Positions 25,723-37,429 of a stretch of DNA of 64,000 nt are shown here, piece by piece. A program made the translations under genes and the position numbers. The number at the start of each line of letters is the position of its first letter. Positions within the stretch are counted from its first letter, which is position 1. The notes beneath the pieces were generated by a model. It had not been told where the DNA came from and did not search any database. It was given only the letters and a program-made list of their open reading frames with translations. This DNA is from Paraspadella gotoi (taxonomy: Eukaryota > Chaetognatha), in contig CM119268.1 in assembly GCA_051294375.1 (NCBI GenBank), forward strand, positions 14,085,037 to 14,149,036. Direction: 5' to 3'.

Positions 25723-26290
25723 GTTTCACTGCCCTGACTATTATGCTCTCCGCTCGTGTTTAGATTATGTGAACTGAGTTGACTTCATGGTTTGAATCGT
25801 CGGTAATTTATAGCGAGTGATTAAAAACAGTTATTGGACGAGTTAGCCTTTTAAAATACGAAACGAGCTCGTGCTTCGTAATTTTTGCAGTTACATATTG
25901 ATCAAACGCCCTTTTTAGTAACTAATTGTTTTTTCTACGTAGTTATCTAATTTATCTGATTGTTCTGTAAATAAACGGGGGAAGTTTGACATATGCGGTT
26001 TTATGTGCCATTGGCTTTTTATTACGATTATTTTTTTTTTTTTTTTTGCCTTGGAGATTCGTTAACAAATGGAATTATTGTATAAGTTGACATTTAAAAC
26101 CGTTTCTTTTCATTCTTTAATCGTTAAAAACACCTCCTTTTTTGCTGATCGAACAGCTTTGCATTTAATCGAAATCATTACTCAACAATAAACGCAAAAC
26201 CACAAGTGCCATTCTCGCCCGAACTTATCACGTCATAAACCCCCATAGCGAGCGCCCTCTTACGGTCGCGTCGCCTGCACATTTTTCCAA
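25723..26290. other. Intergenic between ELYS and G alpha-i
   Basis: Short spacer of 568 nt. AATAAA at 25970-25975 is a likely ELYS poly(A) signal, about 250 nt past the stop. A poly-T run of about 18 nt follows at 26031. A GC-rich stretch before 26291 is the likely G alpha-i promoter and leader. No ORF of note. Confidence 0.55.
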
Positions 26291-29200
26291 ATGGGTTGCG
26301 CCATCTCGAGCGAAGATAAGGCGGCGGCCGAGCGGAACCGCGCCATCGACCGCCAGCTCCGTCTCGATCACGAGAGAGCTTCGCGGGAGGTCAAACTGCT
26401 TCTCCTCGGAGCCGGAGAGTCTGGGAAGAGCACAATCGTCCGACAAGTAAGATGATTCAAGAAATGTGGTTTTTGGATTCAGTTTGAGTGTATTCCCGCT
26501 TCAACCTTCTTTCCTTCAGATGAAAATTATTCATGAACAAGGCTACACCCCAGATGAGTGCCAGACTTACAGGCCAGTGGTGTTCTCCAACACGGTACAG
26601 TCTATGATCGCCATCATTAAAGCCATGGGCCAACTCCGGATTACCTTCGGAGACGCCAACCGCGCCGAGGATGCAAGACAGGTTCGTAATGCGATGTTTA
26701 ACAAGTTTGTGTAGCGGTAGTAATTAATTGCCCCTTAATTAGTTATTCGTTCTCGCGGCTGCCGCGGAAGAAGGACAAATGCCCCCGGAACTGTCGTCCT
26801 GCATGAAGCAACTGTGGTCAGACGTCGGAGTGCAAGAGTGCTTTCGAAGATCGCGGGAGTACCAACTCAACGATTCGGCCCCGTATTATCTTAACGCTCT
26901 CGAAAGGTAAGTAATTCGTTTGGTTTTTAGCATGATATTCTTACAGAAAATTCCGACTCAATAATCCACTTTGTCGGTCCTACCTCAAAATATTTTTGGT
27001 AAGTTACCTACATCATCTCAGAATATCGAAATATGATAAATTCGTAGTAGATCGGTTCCATCTCGATTCCATCGATGTCCATATGAATTCTTCTCCAGCA
27101 AATTATGCAAAAAAAATGATGTCCGTCTGTCCGTCCCCCGTTAGCTTTGAACGCCAATTACTCATGAGTGAATGGGTCGATTGACTTGAAATTTTGTATG
27201 TGTATTTTGTATGTCCAATTGGAAATGAGTTAAAATTGCAAAAAAAAACTATTTGATTATGCTTTTTTATTTTTATATTGAATGTAAATTCACGCTACAT
27301 TAATTAATTATTAATAAATTCGTAATTTATTAATTATTTTGTAATTAATTTTGTGATCGATATTATTGTATTGTGAATGAGACGCGAGACAAAGTGGAAA
27401 ACGATTTTGTTGTGAAAAAAGGAAATATTATTTAATTAATTAATTATGATCGTGGGCAGAACCGGCATCGTTTGCTCAAACTTGTTCTTATTAATATTAT
27501 CTTCAAATTTTTGAATTCGCTGATTTTACTTTTGCAACTCAATTGCAAGCAGAGAAAGATCCAAAAAATTTATTTAATAAAACGTAAACAGAATCGAAAT
27601 TATGTTAAATGGTTCATAATATTATAAGTTATGATAGATGATGATGACAGTAAAAGAGTAACGAGGGCATTTTTTGAGTTTGTTATTGTCTCAGGAAGGA
27701 GTTAGGTTAAAATACGTAGTCGATTCGACGGTCATTTTTTCGGTCCTCCATTGCCTTTTTGTTTCGTTTTCTCCCCGTGAAAGCCTGGTGAATTTAAAAA
27801 AAATTAATATAAAAATGGTGTTAAATTCTATAATATTGTTGACCTGAGATAGTTTCTTAAGTTTTATTCGAAGGACGTCCAACAAGAGTTCGACCAGTTC
27901 GGCCATTGTTAGAGCTGAAACTCCGACACAAAGTCCCAGATATCCGCCTAAATTATAGATTCACACTTTTGCATTTTGTTGAAAGCCCTGGGATTGAAAT
28001 ATGTAGCTCACCGATCGTCGCTAAGGGATCCCAGATGTTATATTTGTAATTTTCCTCGATGAGTGTGTGTTGTGGGGCCATGACTAGGATCTCAATGTGA
28101 CGAGGACTCATTTCCAAGTCGAGCTGATTCGCCATCGTCGCGTATTTGATCATGTGGCACGGAGCTTTGCATTCATTTCTGCACTTACGTCCTTACGAAA
28201 ATGTCAAGGGTATTAAATTTTAAATCCGGAATCCACTTAGTGAAAATTTGAAATCTTACCCAGCTGGATAATCGTGTCCAGTTCTGAATAAAGATAGCTC
28301 TCGTTGCACGGAGGCATGTTTTTCGCTGCGTTGTGTTTGATGTGGGCGCTTCCGAAAGCTAGGTCAGTACAGTTGTACCTTTGATGTTAATCTCATATTT
28401 AATTAATTACTTTCCATGATAATACCACATCGTTGCAATCTAGGCTCTTTGTGCGTCACCTGTTAGCTATGGCGTCGGAAAAGCAGATGATGCCGCATCT
28501 CATGCTAGAGTAGCGTACATGACGTGGAGATTGACATCGTTCGAGGAGGGTTTCTCGTTTTTCGTAGTCGCGTCCGATGATTTGACTCAATTCTTTCGTC
28601 CTGTTTACGTTGGCTTCATCGGGAAAGTTGAGATAATCCAGGTCGGCCGGATATTCGGATATGCAGTGGGAAGTTTTCGGGTGGTCCCTTACTCGGCAAA
28701 TTTCCTCAATGTCTTTAATCTGAATGACGAGCCTGGGTTGGGAAAGTAGTTTAAAACCTACTGTAGTTAACATCCAAACATGTGATAATGTGATAATCTA
28801 ATGTCCAATCGCGAATGACACAAAACAATCTTTACGGTTTTCCATTTCTCACTGGATAAAATGTTTTGAACTTTTTTTGTTTTAATTAATCGATTACCAG
28901 GAGCTGGACGTCTTTTTATAATAATAAATAATAATTTTATATATGATACTAATAGGCTTTATTGGCTTTATTTACCGATAACCTTATTTACCAATAAATT
29001 AAAGGTATGATAAAGATTTTTTTTGGTCTCTTTCCCGTTTAGACTCGGGGTAGAATTAGCTTACGATGTCTTGTCCGCTGGAAAAAAGTGAAATTCATGC
29101 CAATAATTTCCCGGATCTTCTGTTTCGTGATGGACGAGTAGCCAAAAGCTGTTTTTGTTTTTGAAGTGAAGTTTTGAGGAAAGGATTTTTTATTATTCAA

Positions 29201-32200
29201 AATAAAAAGGGGTGAAACCTTGTTTTGTTGCTTTTGGGAAAGGAATCTGCTTCCCTCGCGGATTCGTCCTCAATTTCTAAATCGAGAACATTCCATGGAA
29301 TAGCTTCTTCGATTGTGAAGCAGGTGTAAACTTCGCTGAGCAAGCCAACCCCAGCTCCTGTCGAACGATTATTGATGATTCTCTCTCTCGCTTGCTGTCT
29401 CTCTTGTGTGCTTTTAACAGGCAATAATACTTTAAAAAATTGAAACTGAATGGCTTTTCACCACACTTTATAACCATCGATTATTTATTTATTCACTATC
29501 TTGTATTATTTACCAGTTATTCTTCGAACGGTCCAACTGTCGTAATTTTCAGGAATTTTGAAGTATTTTTCAAAAGTTAACAACCATTCGCTGTAGAGAG
29601 TGCTGTTGTAATTGTTTATCATTCGCAGTTCTGAAATAATGTTCTTCCAATCGATTGCCGTCAGGCCATTTTCCAATTCTCTAAGCATGCCGAAATAACA
29701 TTTTTAATCTCAAAAGATGCTCTCTTACCGTGCTTCACTTTTTACCTATCCAGGTAAATTTTCATGGCCTTAATATGTTTGGATGGCACTTCGGGATGTT
29801 TCCCTTCATCCGTGTTCATGATGCTTGTCCGATTTAATATCGGAAACCCAACGGTCGTCAGTTGAGCTCGTACCGGACATATGGTCATCGCCGTCCCTTA
29901 ATTATGGGTTTTAGTTTCTACAAGTCCCCTGTATAGTTAGGTCATCATAGATGATTGATAATCTTACCTTCTACCAGTCCGGTATTATGTCTTTCCTGTA
30001 GTTTTATTGAAGCTTGCGTTGGATAGTTATAGTAATCGACTGTGACCTAAATTGTTTGAATTTTACCTCGGTCTAATGATGAATTATGGTTTTCAAATTT
30101 AAATAATAAATAGGAAATTAGGTTCACCGAAAAAATCGTTTTGAGGACGACAATGTACATGGCGATCGTAGAGATGAACCAGGCTATGCGCTTGAGCCTG
30201 CATTCGCTGCGAAACATTCGGCCAACGCCGTGGGCGGTCGTTGACATGAGAAAGGTTTTGCAGAGATTCTCCACAACGTGACCATCGTCGGTCCGCGGGG
30301 AGGGTGGCTGACCATCTGAGCAGTGGGGTTCGTCGTCCGACTCCGTCATCTCGGTTGCCTTGCTTATTGATGGAGTTGACACTGTAGAGTTCGAAAAATA
30401 TTGGCCGATATGCATGGTTTTATGTTTTATTTATGATTTATCCATTTCGAAATAAATTAACAAAATAATTTGTAAAATAATCTACATAAATATTTACCAA
30501 TACGAGAAAATAATCTTTTTAAAAATCAGAAAGGTAAGGAAATTTTTGAATAAATTAGACGTCAATTTTTCTTTTAAATTGCACCTTATGTTGAGAATAT
30601 TATGTTCAATATTTTATATAATATATAGTTTAAATACTACACATACGAAATAGCGAATAATCGATTTTTTTAAAGCCAACTCGCAATTATTTTTTTGACG
30701 CTGTAAAACAAAATTTTATCCGGGATAGCCAATATTTCAATTTCTGCTTGTAAATGAAATTAGATGTTTTTTGTGAAAAAAATATTTTTAACAAATTCGC
30801 GCCTATCGAATTAATGGCATTAACTCCGGGATTCACAGATGGCTCGTTTGACGAGCGGAAGAGCTGCGGAGTTTGTCGCGCGAGGGCGTTTTCTTTTTTT
30901 TTTTCGAGCAAAGGGAGCAAAGGGGAAGAGAATCGCGCGGAGAGAGAACGAGGTCGGGGAATATCGTTCTCCTTCGCGCGCGAGAGAGAGCTCGTGAATT
31001 CTACCCTGGCTCTTAATGTAAATATGAAGTTTCATCTTCTTTTGTGAATGTTTTGGGAAAAAATAGGGAGTTTGACATTCGATTATCGAACTGATAACGC
31101 TTGTTTTTGTTAGAAAATTAGCTCTTGTCACTTCATTGAAAAATGAGCGAAAAGTTGGGAATAAGGGGAGGGTTGCGTATGATTAGACTTCTGGATATTT
31201 CCCTAGTTCCAAACAAACATCTGCCTTTTTTCCTTTTTTTTATTACGTTGGATTTATCTTTCTCATTAAGCCATTTCATTTTGTTTGAAGCTTGAAAAAT
31301 ATCAAAACCGATTATCATAATGCATATAAGCCATTTTGAGATAACCGAATCAGATTCCAAAATCTCCACCAATTGCTTGTCAGGATTTCGAGCCCAAGCT
31401 ACGTGCCCACGCAGCAAGATGTCCTCCGAACGAGGGTGAAGACGACGGGAATCATCGAGACGAACTTCACCTTCAAGGATCTCAACTTCAAGATGTTCGA
31501 CGTCGGAGGTCAGAGGAGCGAACGGAAGAAGTGGATCCACTGTTTCGAAGGTCTTGTCTCGTCTTCCTCTTGCTTGCTCGTTTGGTCACCATTGCTACGT
31601 ATGCAATGCTTGAATTTCTGCCATGTTTTTTTTATTTCAGGCGTCACATCGATTATTTTCTGCGTAGCGTTGAGCGCCTACGACTTGATGTTGGCGGAAG
31701 ACGAAGAAATGAACAGGTGCTTACAAAAAAAAGTATCGCTTTTTGTTTCCGTCTAACGACTTTTTCTCGGCCAAGGAGCGCGCAATTAACGCGGTAGTTT
31801 TGGTCTAACTTGGCTTTTCTCTCGAGTCTTTAATTCTCCGCCAGATGGTAACCATTAAATTTAAAATTCGTAGATTTCTTATTCTTCCCTCCCTCCTTTT
31901 CCTTAATAATCCATTTTCTCTATTAACCTTACCCCCCTTCTCCGCTATTGTCATATTTTTATAATTACCCTCATAACCGCGGGTTAACTTAATGGAAAAA
32001 AAAATTGGGCTAAATTGGTCCTTGAATTTGGATCCGGGAAGAAATTAGCGAGAATGACTCAAAAACCGGAAGCGAGGGAGGCGGAAATTCGGCTCCATCT
32101 CGACCTCGGTTATTTGGACGATAAATAATTAATTAGGGGAGCGAGCAGTATTTTCTTTGGGTGGAATCGGAACCATTCCGTGTCTCTCAGGGTTCCTCTT

Positions 32201-33015
32201 AAACCCTTTCCCTCAATATTTTTCTCAGTCGTCACTCGTCAGAATTTCGAGGACGGAACAGTTTTGATACTTTTGAACTTCGAAGTCAAGATTTTTGACG
32301 GAGGGGGATTTGGTTTTGACGCCTTTTAGACGTTTTCTCCCAATCCCAAGAGAGTCGAGGGAAGGCGTAATTTTTCTCTATTTAGTTGAGAGTGCCCTGT
32401 TTAATGTTTTTTTCAGACACCGATATATATTAATTTTTTTTTATGAAAACAATGAAGTCTTTTTTCCCCGTAAATATACAGAATGCACGAGAGTCTTCGA
32501 CTTTTTGATTCGATCTGCAACAACAAATGGTTCACCAACACCTCCATCATCCTTTTTCTTAACAAGAAGGATCTTTTTTCCGAAAAGATCCGTTCGTCGC
32601 CGCTCACTGTTTGCTTTCCCGATTTCTCCGGTACATAATCTTTGATTTTTGTGAAGTGATGCGTCATGAAAGAATGACATTCATTATCATTCAAAATCAT
32701 TCAAATTCCTGAATGATTTGTTATTAATTTTGTCGTCGTCTCGTAAAGGACCGAACACGTACGAGGATGCCTCTGATCATATCCGACTCAAGTTCGAGGA
32801 CCTTAACCGAAGGAAGGACACCAAAGAAATTTACACTCATTTCACCTGTGCCACTGATACGTCCAACATTGAGGTGGGTCGCACAATCCGTGTTCTTCGG
32901 ATTTTTTTTGGGTCAGTTTGTACTAATCATTAACTTTATTCTACTGTAGTTCGTATTCGACGCCGTGACGGATGTCATCATTCGGAATAACCTTCGCGAC
33001 TGTGGCCTATTTTAA
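26291..33015 (+). CDS. Heterotrimeric G protein alpha subunit, Gi class
   Basis: GTP-binding alpha subunit coupling seven-helix receptors to adenylyl cyclase inhibition and Gbeta-gamma release. Eight exons: 26291-26446, 26520-26681, 26743-26906, 31384-31550, 31641-31716, 32482-32630, 32749-32873, 32950-33015. Total 355 codons with stop, giving exactly the 354 aa of Gi. MGC at the N-terminus provides N-myristoylation and palmitoylation sites. The P-loop GAGESGKST, switch [18 protein letters not shown] and TCATDT motifs are all present. The end NNLRDCGLF has the cysteine four residues from the C-terminus that pertussis toxin modifies and matches Gi rather than Go. Intron 3 is 4.5 kb and contains an antisense channel gene and a dispersed repeat. 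AATAAA at 33338 fits the 3' end. Confidence 0.95.
26919..27493 (+). repeat. Dispersed intronic repeat, copy 3 (in G alpha-i intron 3)
   Basis: The shortest copy. The left end ATTCCGACTCAATAATCCAC begins about 40 nt after the exon 3 donor. The middle holds TTCCATCTCGATTCCATCGA, ATTATGCAAAAAAAATGA, TGTCCGTCTGTCC and CAATTACTCATGAGTGAATG. The right end CATCGTTTGCTCAAACTTGT finishes near 27487. The middle block TTCCATCTCGATTCCATCGA also occurs alone near 55799. Confidence 0.65.
27707..30415 (-). CDS. DEG/ENaC-family (amiloride-sensitive type) cation channel, nested antisense in G alpha-i intron 3
   Basis: Trimeric two-helix sodium-permeable channel subunit with a large Cys-rich ectodomain. Eleven exons on the minus strand: 30415-30128, 30046-29968, 29896-29746, 29680-29514, 29429-29219, 29148-29065, 28732-28460, 28378-28260, 28178-28012, 27947-27844, 27784-27707 (about 573 aa). 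The N-terminus has the family's His-Gly motif in TTAHGVGRM just before helix 1. GTAMTICP follows helix 1. The ectodomain contains many cysteines. The second helix starts [18 protein letters not shown], with the G-x-S selectivity filter (GVS). The stop is TAA at 27707-27709. The junction between 28260 and 28178 is off by one nucleotide, from an indel or a mis-set boundary. Ligand and gating are not predictable. Confidence 0.85.
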
Positions 33016-33337
33016 CGTCTCCTCCCCTTCCCTTACTCATTCACAAGCAATGACTTAAATCCAAATGGCCTTCCCCCCCCCCCGACCTCCCGACTTCCCG
33101 ACCTCCCAACCCTGCGATTTAAAGGCGAAGCGAATGTCGCGTTGAAAACTTCGACGATAATCACACCGAATCACAAAACGGATTTTTATCCTTTCTGATA
33201 GGTAGCAGTACTTTATATTTTTTATTTTATTGGTTCTTAGTTTTCGTTAAGAAATGTAATACATGGTAAAGTATTGATTGGATGTTTTTTAACTCATTGT
33301 GAAAGCTTTTATACATCAAACCGTGTTCGTAAGCCTT

Positions 33338-33343
33338 AATAAA
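33338..33343 (+). terminator. Poly(A) signal of G alpha-i
   Basis: AATAAA about 325 nt after the stop. A C-rich tract follows the stop at 33076-33086 in the 3' UTR. The same signal is seen in the duplicated copy near 38970, interrupted there by an inserted T. Confidence 0.5.
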
Positions 33344-36300
33344 GATTATTTGCACTCATTTTCTTCGTTTTCGTTAAAAAATAATAACTAAATTTTCTGC
33401 ACAAGATGTTTGTTGCATACGAAAAATATTTCAAAATGTAATATTTTAGAGAAACAATACATATCTAACATTAATTGCCATGATAAAATGTTTTTAAATT
33501 CTCTTCTCTGGATAATACTCAAAAAACCTGCTTTATCCAGCGTAGCTGTTTTCTATTAAATATTTTCTACGTTTTGTACAGTTGTGTCGGTGATATTTTG
33601 ATGATTAAAGCGCAATGTAGTTATAGTCCATTATGTCCCCTTTTTTTTGGAAATGAAATCGATAAAATGTAATACTTTCGCATTATTTCAATTTGGTGCA
33701 CGCTATCTTTTATCTAACGTGGCAAACTCGAGGGACAAAAAAAATGTTTAGCCGCAATATTTTTTTTACTTTACTACTTTGAACTAACTACTCGAATGCA
33801 CACGTTGATACTTTTGACCGGGCAGCTTCATAACGCTTGTTATCAATATTTTCTTAACAGTTATATAATAAAGTTGAAATCATATTGTTTTTATTCCATT
33901 GTTAATAAACCGCCTCGTTTAGAAGGTGCAGCAAGTGTTCAATCCAGTTTCCTTAGAGAAAAAAAGAGAAATGTTGTTTATATTTAATATTTTTATAATA
34001 AAACAATCGTCTTTAAATGGTTTTTTTTATCCATTTGTGACAGCGCTTCCTGAAATAATTTTGAATCTTGATTCGCGCTCTTTGTCCTCACAGACAACAC
34101 ACAGAAAAAGCGCAGAAAGAAAAAGGATCGCATTTCCTTTGCCAGGGTCGTAAAGTTGGAAAAGATGAAAGTCATGCTTATGTCATTGTACTGTTAGGGT
34201 TAGAAAAGCAAACCAGTTTTGACTGAATACATTCTTGTTGCTGTTGTGTAGAAACGTCAAGTTTACGTACTCCGGGTCCTTTTTATTTCTGGATCAAATT
34301 AAATGGTCATGATGAAAAGCATTTTGAATTTGAGCATGAGAAAAAGCGCAGGTGGGTGAAACGAGCGTGACCATTGGCAGGCTTTGAACCGGTAACTGCT
34401 AACTGAAGGTATTCACTGGTTGGCCCAACATGGAATTAAAAAGAACACATTTCGGTTTATTTTTCTTGGCTTTTTCCATCGCTTCAACAACGACTGTGGA
34501 TCAAGTTTCGTCGATCAGTCAGGTATTCCACCCGCGGGTCCGGCACTCAATGTTATAGATGGTGTCATGTTAGTTATATTTAATATTACAGTATTGCATT
34601 ATGTTCACCCCGCCTGTAACCATGTCACCTTCGGTCGGGAACCGGTGGCTCATTGAGTTGTACCATCAGCCAATGACCATATGCTCCCGGGATCGATCCC
34701 CAATGGAAGATGGATGGAAGCCTGAGGACGGCCGTTACCAGCCTTGGGACCCGTTTCAATGCTGCTGAGGAGGCTCAGAAGATACGGATAGTCTTCAGCC
34801 CACTTAGCGCCTTACCCACAGATAGACCCGGAGCATACGGGCGATATTCTGGCGATATACCTTCCAGCTCGTACCAATGGCTGAGTACCAACCGAGATTT
34901 CCGCATTCTATTCCCTCACGGTGAAAGTGTGATATTATCAGTAAAAACACTCTGTGACATGCGGTGGTCAATTGCCTTGAGAGCCAGCTGTCGATGAGAT
35001 TCATCATAGACGTCTCCTTAATTGTCATATGTGGTTTTGTGACCTTAAAGAGGGAGGTAAAGTAAGGTTAGGTTGAAAGTAAGGTCAAAGGTTTGACCGA
35101 GGTTGCATGTTATAGTTGTTCGTCCACAGTTTACTCTTTTAATCTTTATGACATTCGTCAATGCCGATAACCAATTTGTCAAGGCTTCTGATGTACGGAT
35201 GCCATCCCAGTGTTTTAAAAATGAATGCACGGCGGAGCCTGTCTGTGAGAGCGTCTGGTGGATTATGTCTTTTACGACTTTCCCTTGTTCGTTGAACGCG
35301 TTTAGAAAATTAGACGCGCTTAAGGCCTAGGACCTTGGGGGTCGAAATTATTTTTTCAACTATAATTTATTATATTTCTTTGTTTTCGAAATATTATCTC
35401 TTAAAATTTTTATTCATGAAAGTTTTATCTTCTCTCCTAAAATCCAAAACAAAAGATTTTTTAAAAGTTTATTTTTTTTTAATCATTCATACATTCGTGC
35501 AATTGAAAGATGGTTTTTCATAGAAATATTTTTGTTTCTTAATATTTATGATAAAAATATGGGCGACTTATATTTTCATTCACAATCTGATTTGCGCAGA
35601 CGAAGGCTAACTCATAGCTCAATATGTCCGTATTTCATATAATTATAAAATAACAAACTTTTAGTTTTGCCGCGAGCAACTCTATAACTCTCTTTTCGTG
35701 CTATTGTATCGTCTTTTATAATATTTATAACTCGGGTAATATCATCTCAATTAAGTTTATATTTGGTAGGAAGGTACATAGAGACCATAAGACATAAGAC
35801 CTTAAATGTGCATATGTATCATACTTAATCAGTTATATGATTATTTGAAAAAGCGATTATTTGACCAGAAATTTAATGTTGTATAATTTATAAAATACCG
35901 AGTCATTTAATTAACATTTGGCAGATTAAGAGTAAGATATTAGTCAAATCTTTTTATGCATAAGGATCATAATATTTATGTTGCAATGTGACCATGGAGA
36001 AATATGGTTACGTGTTCACAAAATAAATACGGTATATTTTGTGTAAAATTTGCTTGTTTTAGCCGAAACTTTGCAGATAAGTGACCAATATAGGACGTTT
36101 GTTATATATAATTATGTACGTAGTAACATTATCACCTTGAAATACACATACGAAAGTCACTGCTGCGTAACACATTGAAATTACCGTTGTTGTTTTTTGT
36201 AGTTGTAACGAGTACTCGCAGCGTAATTACGTAAAAAAGGGAAAAACGAAACTAAGATAGGGCTGCGCGAGGTAGAAATTGGGGAAAATTCAGCGTGATA

Positions 36301-36656
36301 GAACAAACAGATTGCACACAAGTTAGAACGTATTTCAGAGACTCACTCTTTCTCTCGTTTGGAGAAAAAACAAATTAATTAGGTGGGTTTGACGACAATG
36401 GGACGGATTAATTGGAACCGCGTCCTGTTAGCTCCCATGTGGCTTTATACGTTTGTTTGAGAGGATGTACATAAGTCAACCGTCTAATTTTCACGAGAAT
36501 GAGACGAAACGTTTTAACAGAAGACTTGCGAAAAACGCACGTCACAAACGTAACTGATTAATTTTACGATGAAAACTTTTTTTTACTTGTTAGACAATCG
36601 ACAATCAGACAATTAGATAGCTCTTAATACGCACATAAAAAATTAACAACTACCAG
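33344..36656. other. Mostly non-coding region with one possible signal-peptide exon
   Basis: AT-rich spacer between G alpha-i and the protease exons. At 34432-34524 an ATG opens a frame with a typical signal peptide (KRTHFGLFFLAFSIASTTT) that ends at a CAG|GTATTC donor, so it may be the first exon of the protease downstream. From 34600 to 34990 a GC-rich stretch has ORFs in several frames (for example SLRTAVTSLGTRFNA), different in each of the three copies, and I recognise no domain. 34350-34430 contains a tRNA-like B-box on the minus strand (GGTTCAAAGCC). Confidence 0.4.
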
Positions 36657-37122
36657 TTTCCGGTCTCGTGGTCGCCGGCGCCTTTCCCTGGATGGCCAGC
36701 GTTCAGAATCATCTCTTCGGCGACGACTCTCATCATTGCGGCGGCGCCATCATCTCTGCCGCCCACTGTTTCCGATAGTCAATATTTTTTTGTCAGTTTA
36801 TTTGTTTAATTTGTTGTTGTTTATTTCAAGAGGTTTAAACGGAATTAATACTGAATTTACGAACGCCAATTCTTGTTCGTCGAGCTCCGATCTTTACCGC
36901 GTCCTCGTCGGCACCAACAGCCTCGTCGAGGGCAGCGGGCAGAAGCATCATTCGATCGATAACCTCACTCACTCACTCGCTCACCCACCAACCAACCATT
37001 CCCAGATTACGGCCCAAATGAAGCCGGGAGTCTACTCCTCTGTCGCCGCCGATCTGATGTGGCTACGAGACGATCAAGGGTTTTGTATGCAGAAAATTAT
37101 TTGTAATATTTTATGTACTTAA
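36657..37122 (+). pseudogene. Trypsin-like serine protease fragment (copy A)
   Basis: Frame from 36668 gives VVAGAFPWMASVQ, then HHCGGAIISAAHCF, the activation-site and catalytic-His region of a chymotrypsin-fold protease (S1). The usual residues between CGGxIIS and AAHC are missing. A second block near 36880-36965 (DLYRVLVGTNSLVEG) matches the strand after the His. A third after an AG acceptor near 37013 (MKPGVYSSVAADLMW) matches the C-terminal helix region. The exons with the catalytic Asp and Ser (GDSGGP) are absent between them and in the surrounding sequence. Either a decayed gene or one damaged by the poor assembly here. Near-identical copies lie at 42262 and, inverted, 47485. Confidence 0.6.
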
Positions 37123-37429
37123 TATAATTTACATTTCTAATCATATACATCGACGAAATATACAGCGAACTGTACAATTATTTGTACATAAAAAGATAAT
37201 ACCGATAAATATTAGAAGCCACGCATAAAATTGATTATAAAAGGGCAGGGATCTTTTGGATAACTCTATTGTTACGTCTAAAAATTTTAATAAAATTGAA
37301 ATTCAGCGGTAGCTTGCAATAACGACAAGAATCTTGTGCTCGAAACAGTTCTGAAAGTGTATTGAATTTTGAATAGTCAAGAAACGAAGGGATTTAACAC
37401 CTAAACACCTTACGCCTTCTTAATACACT

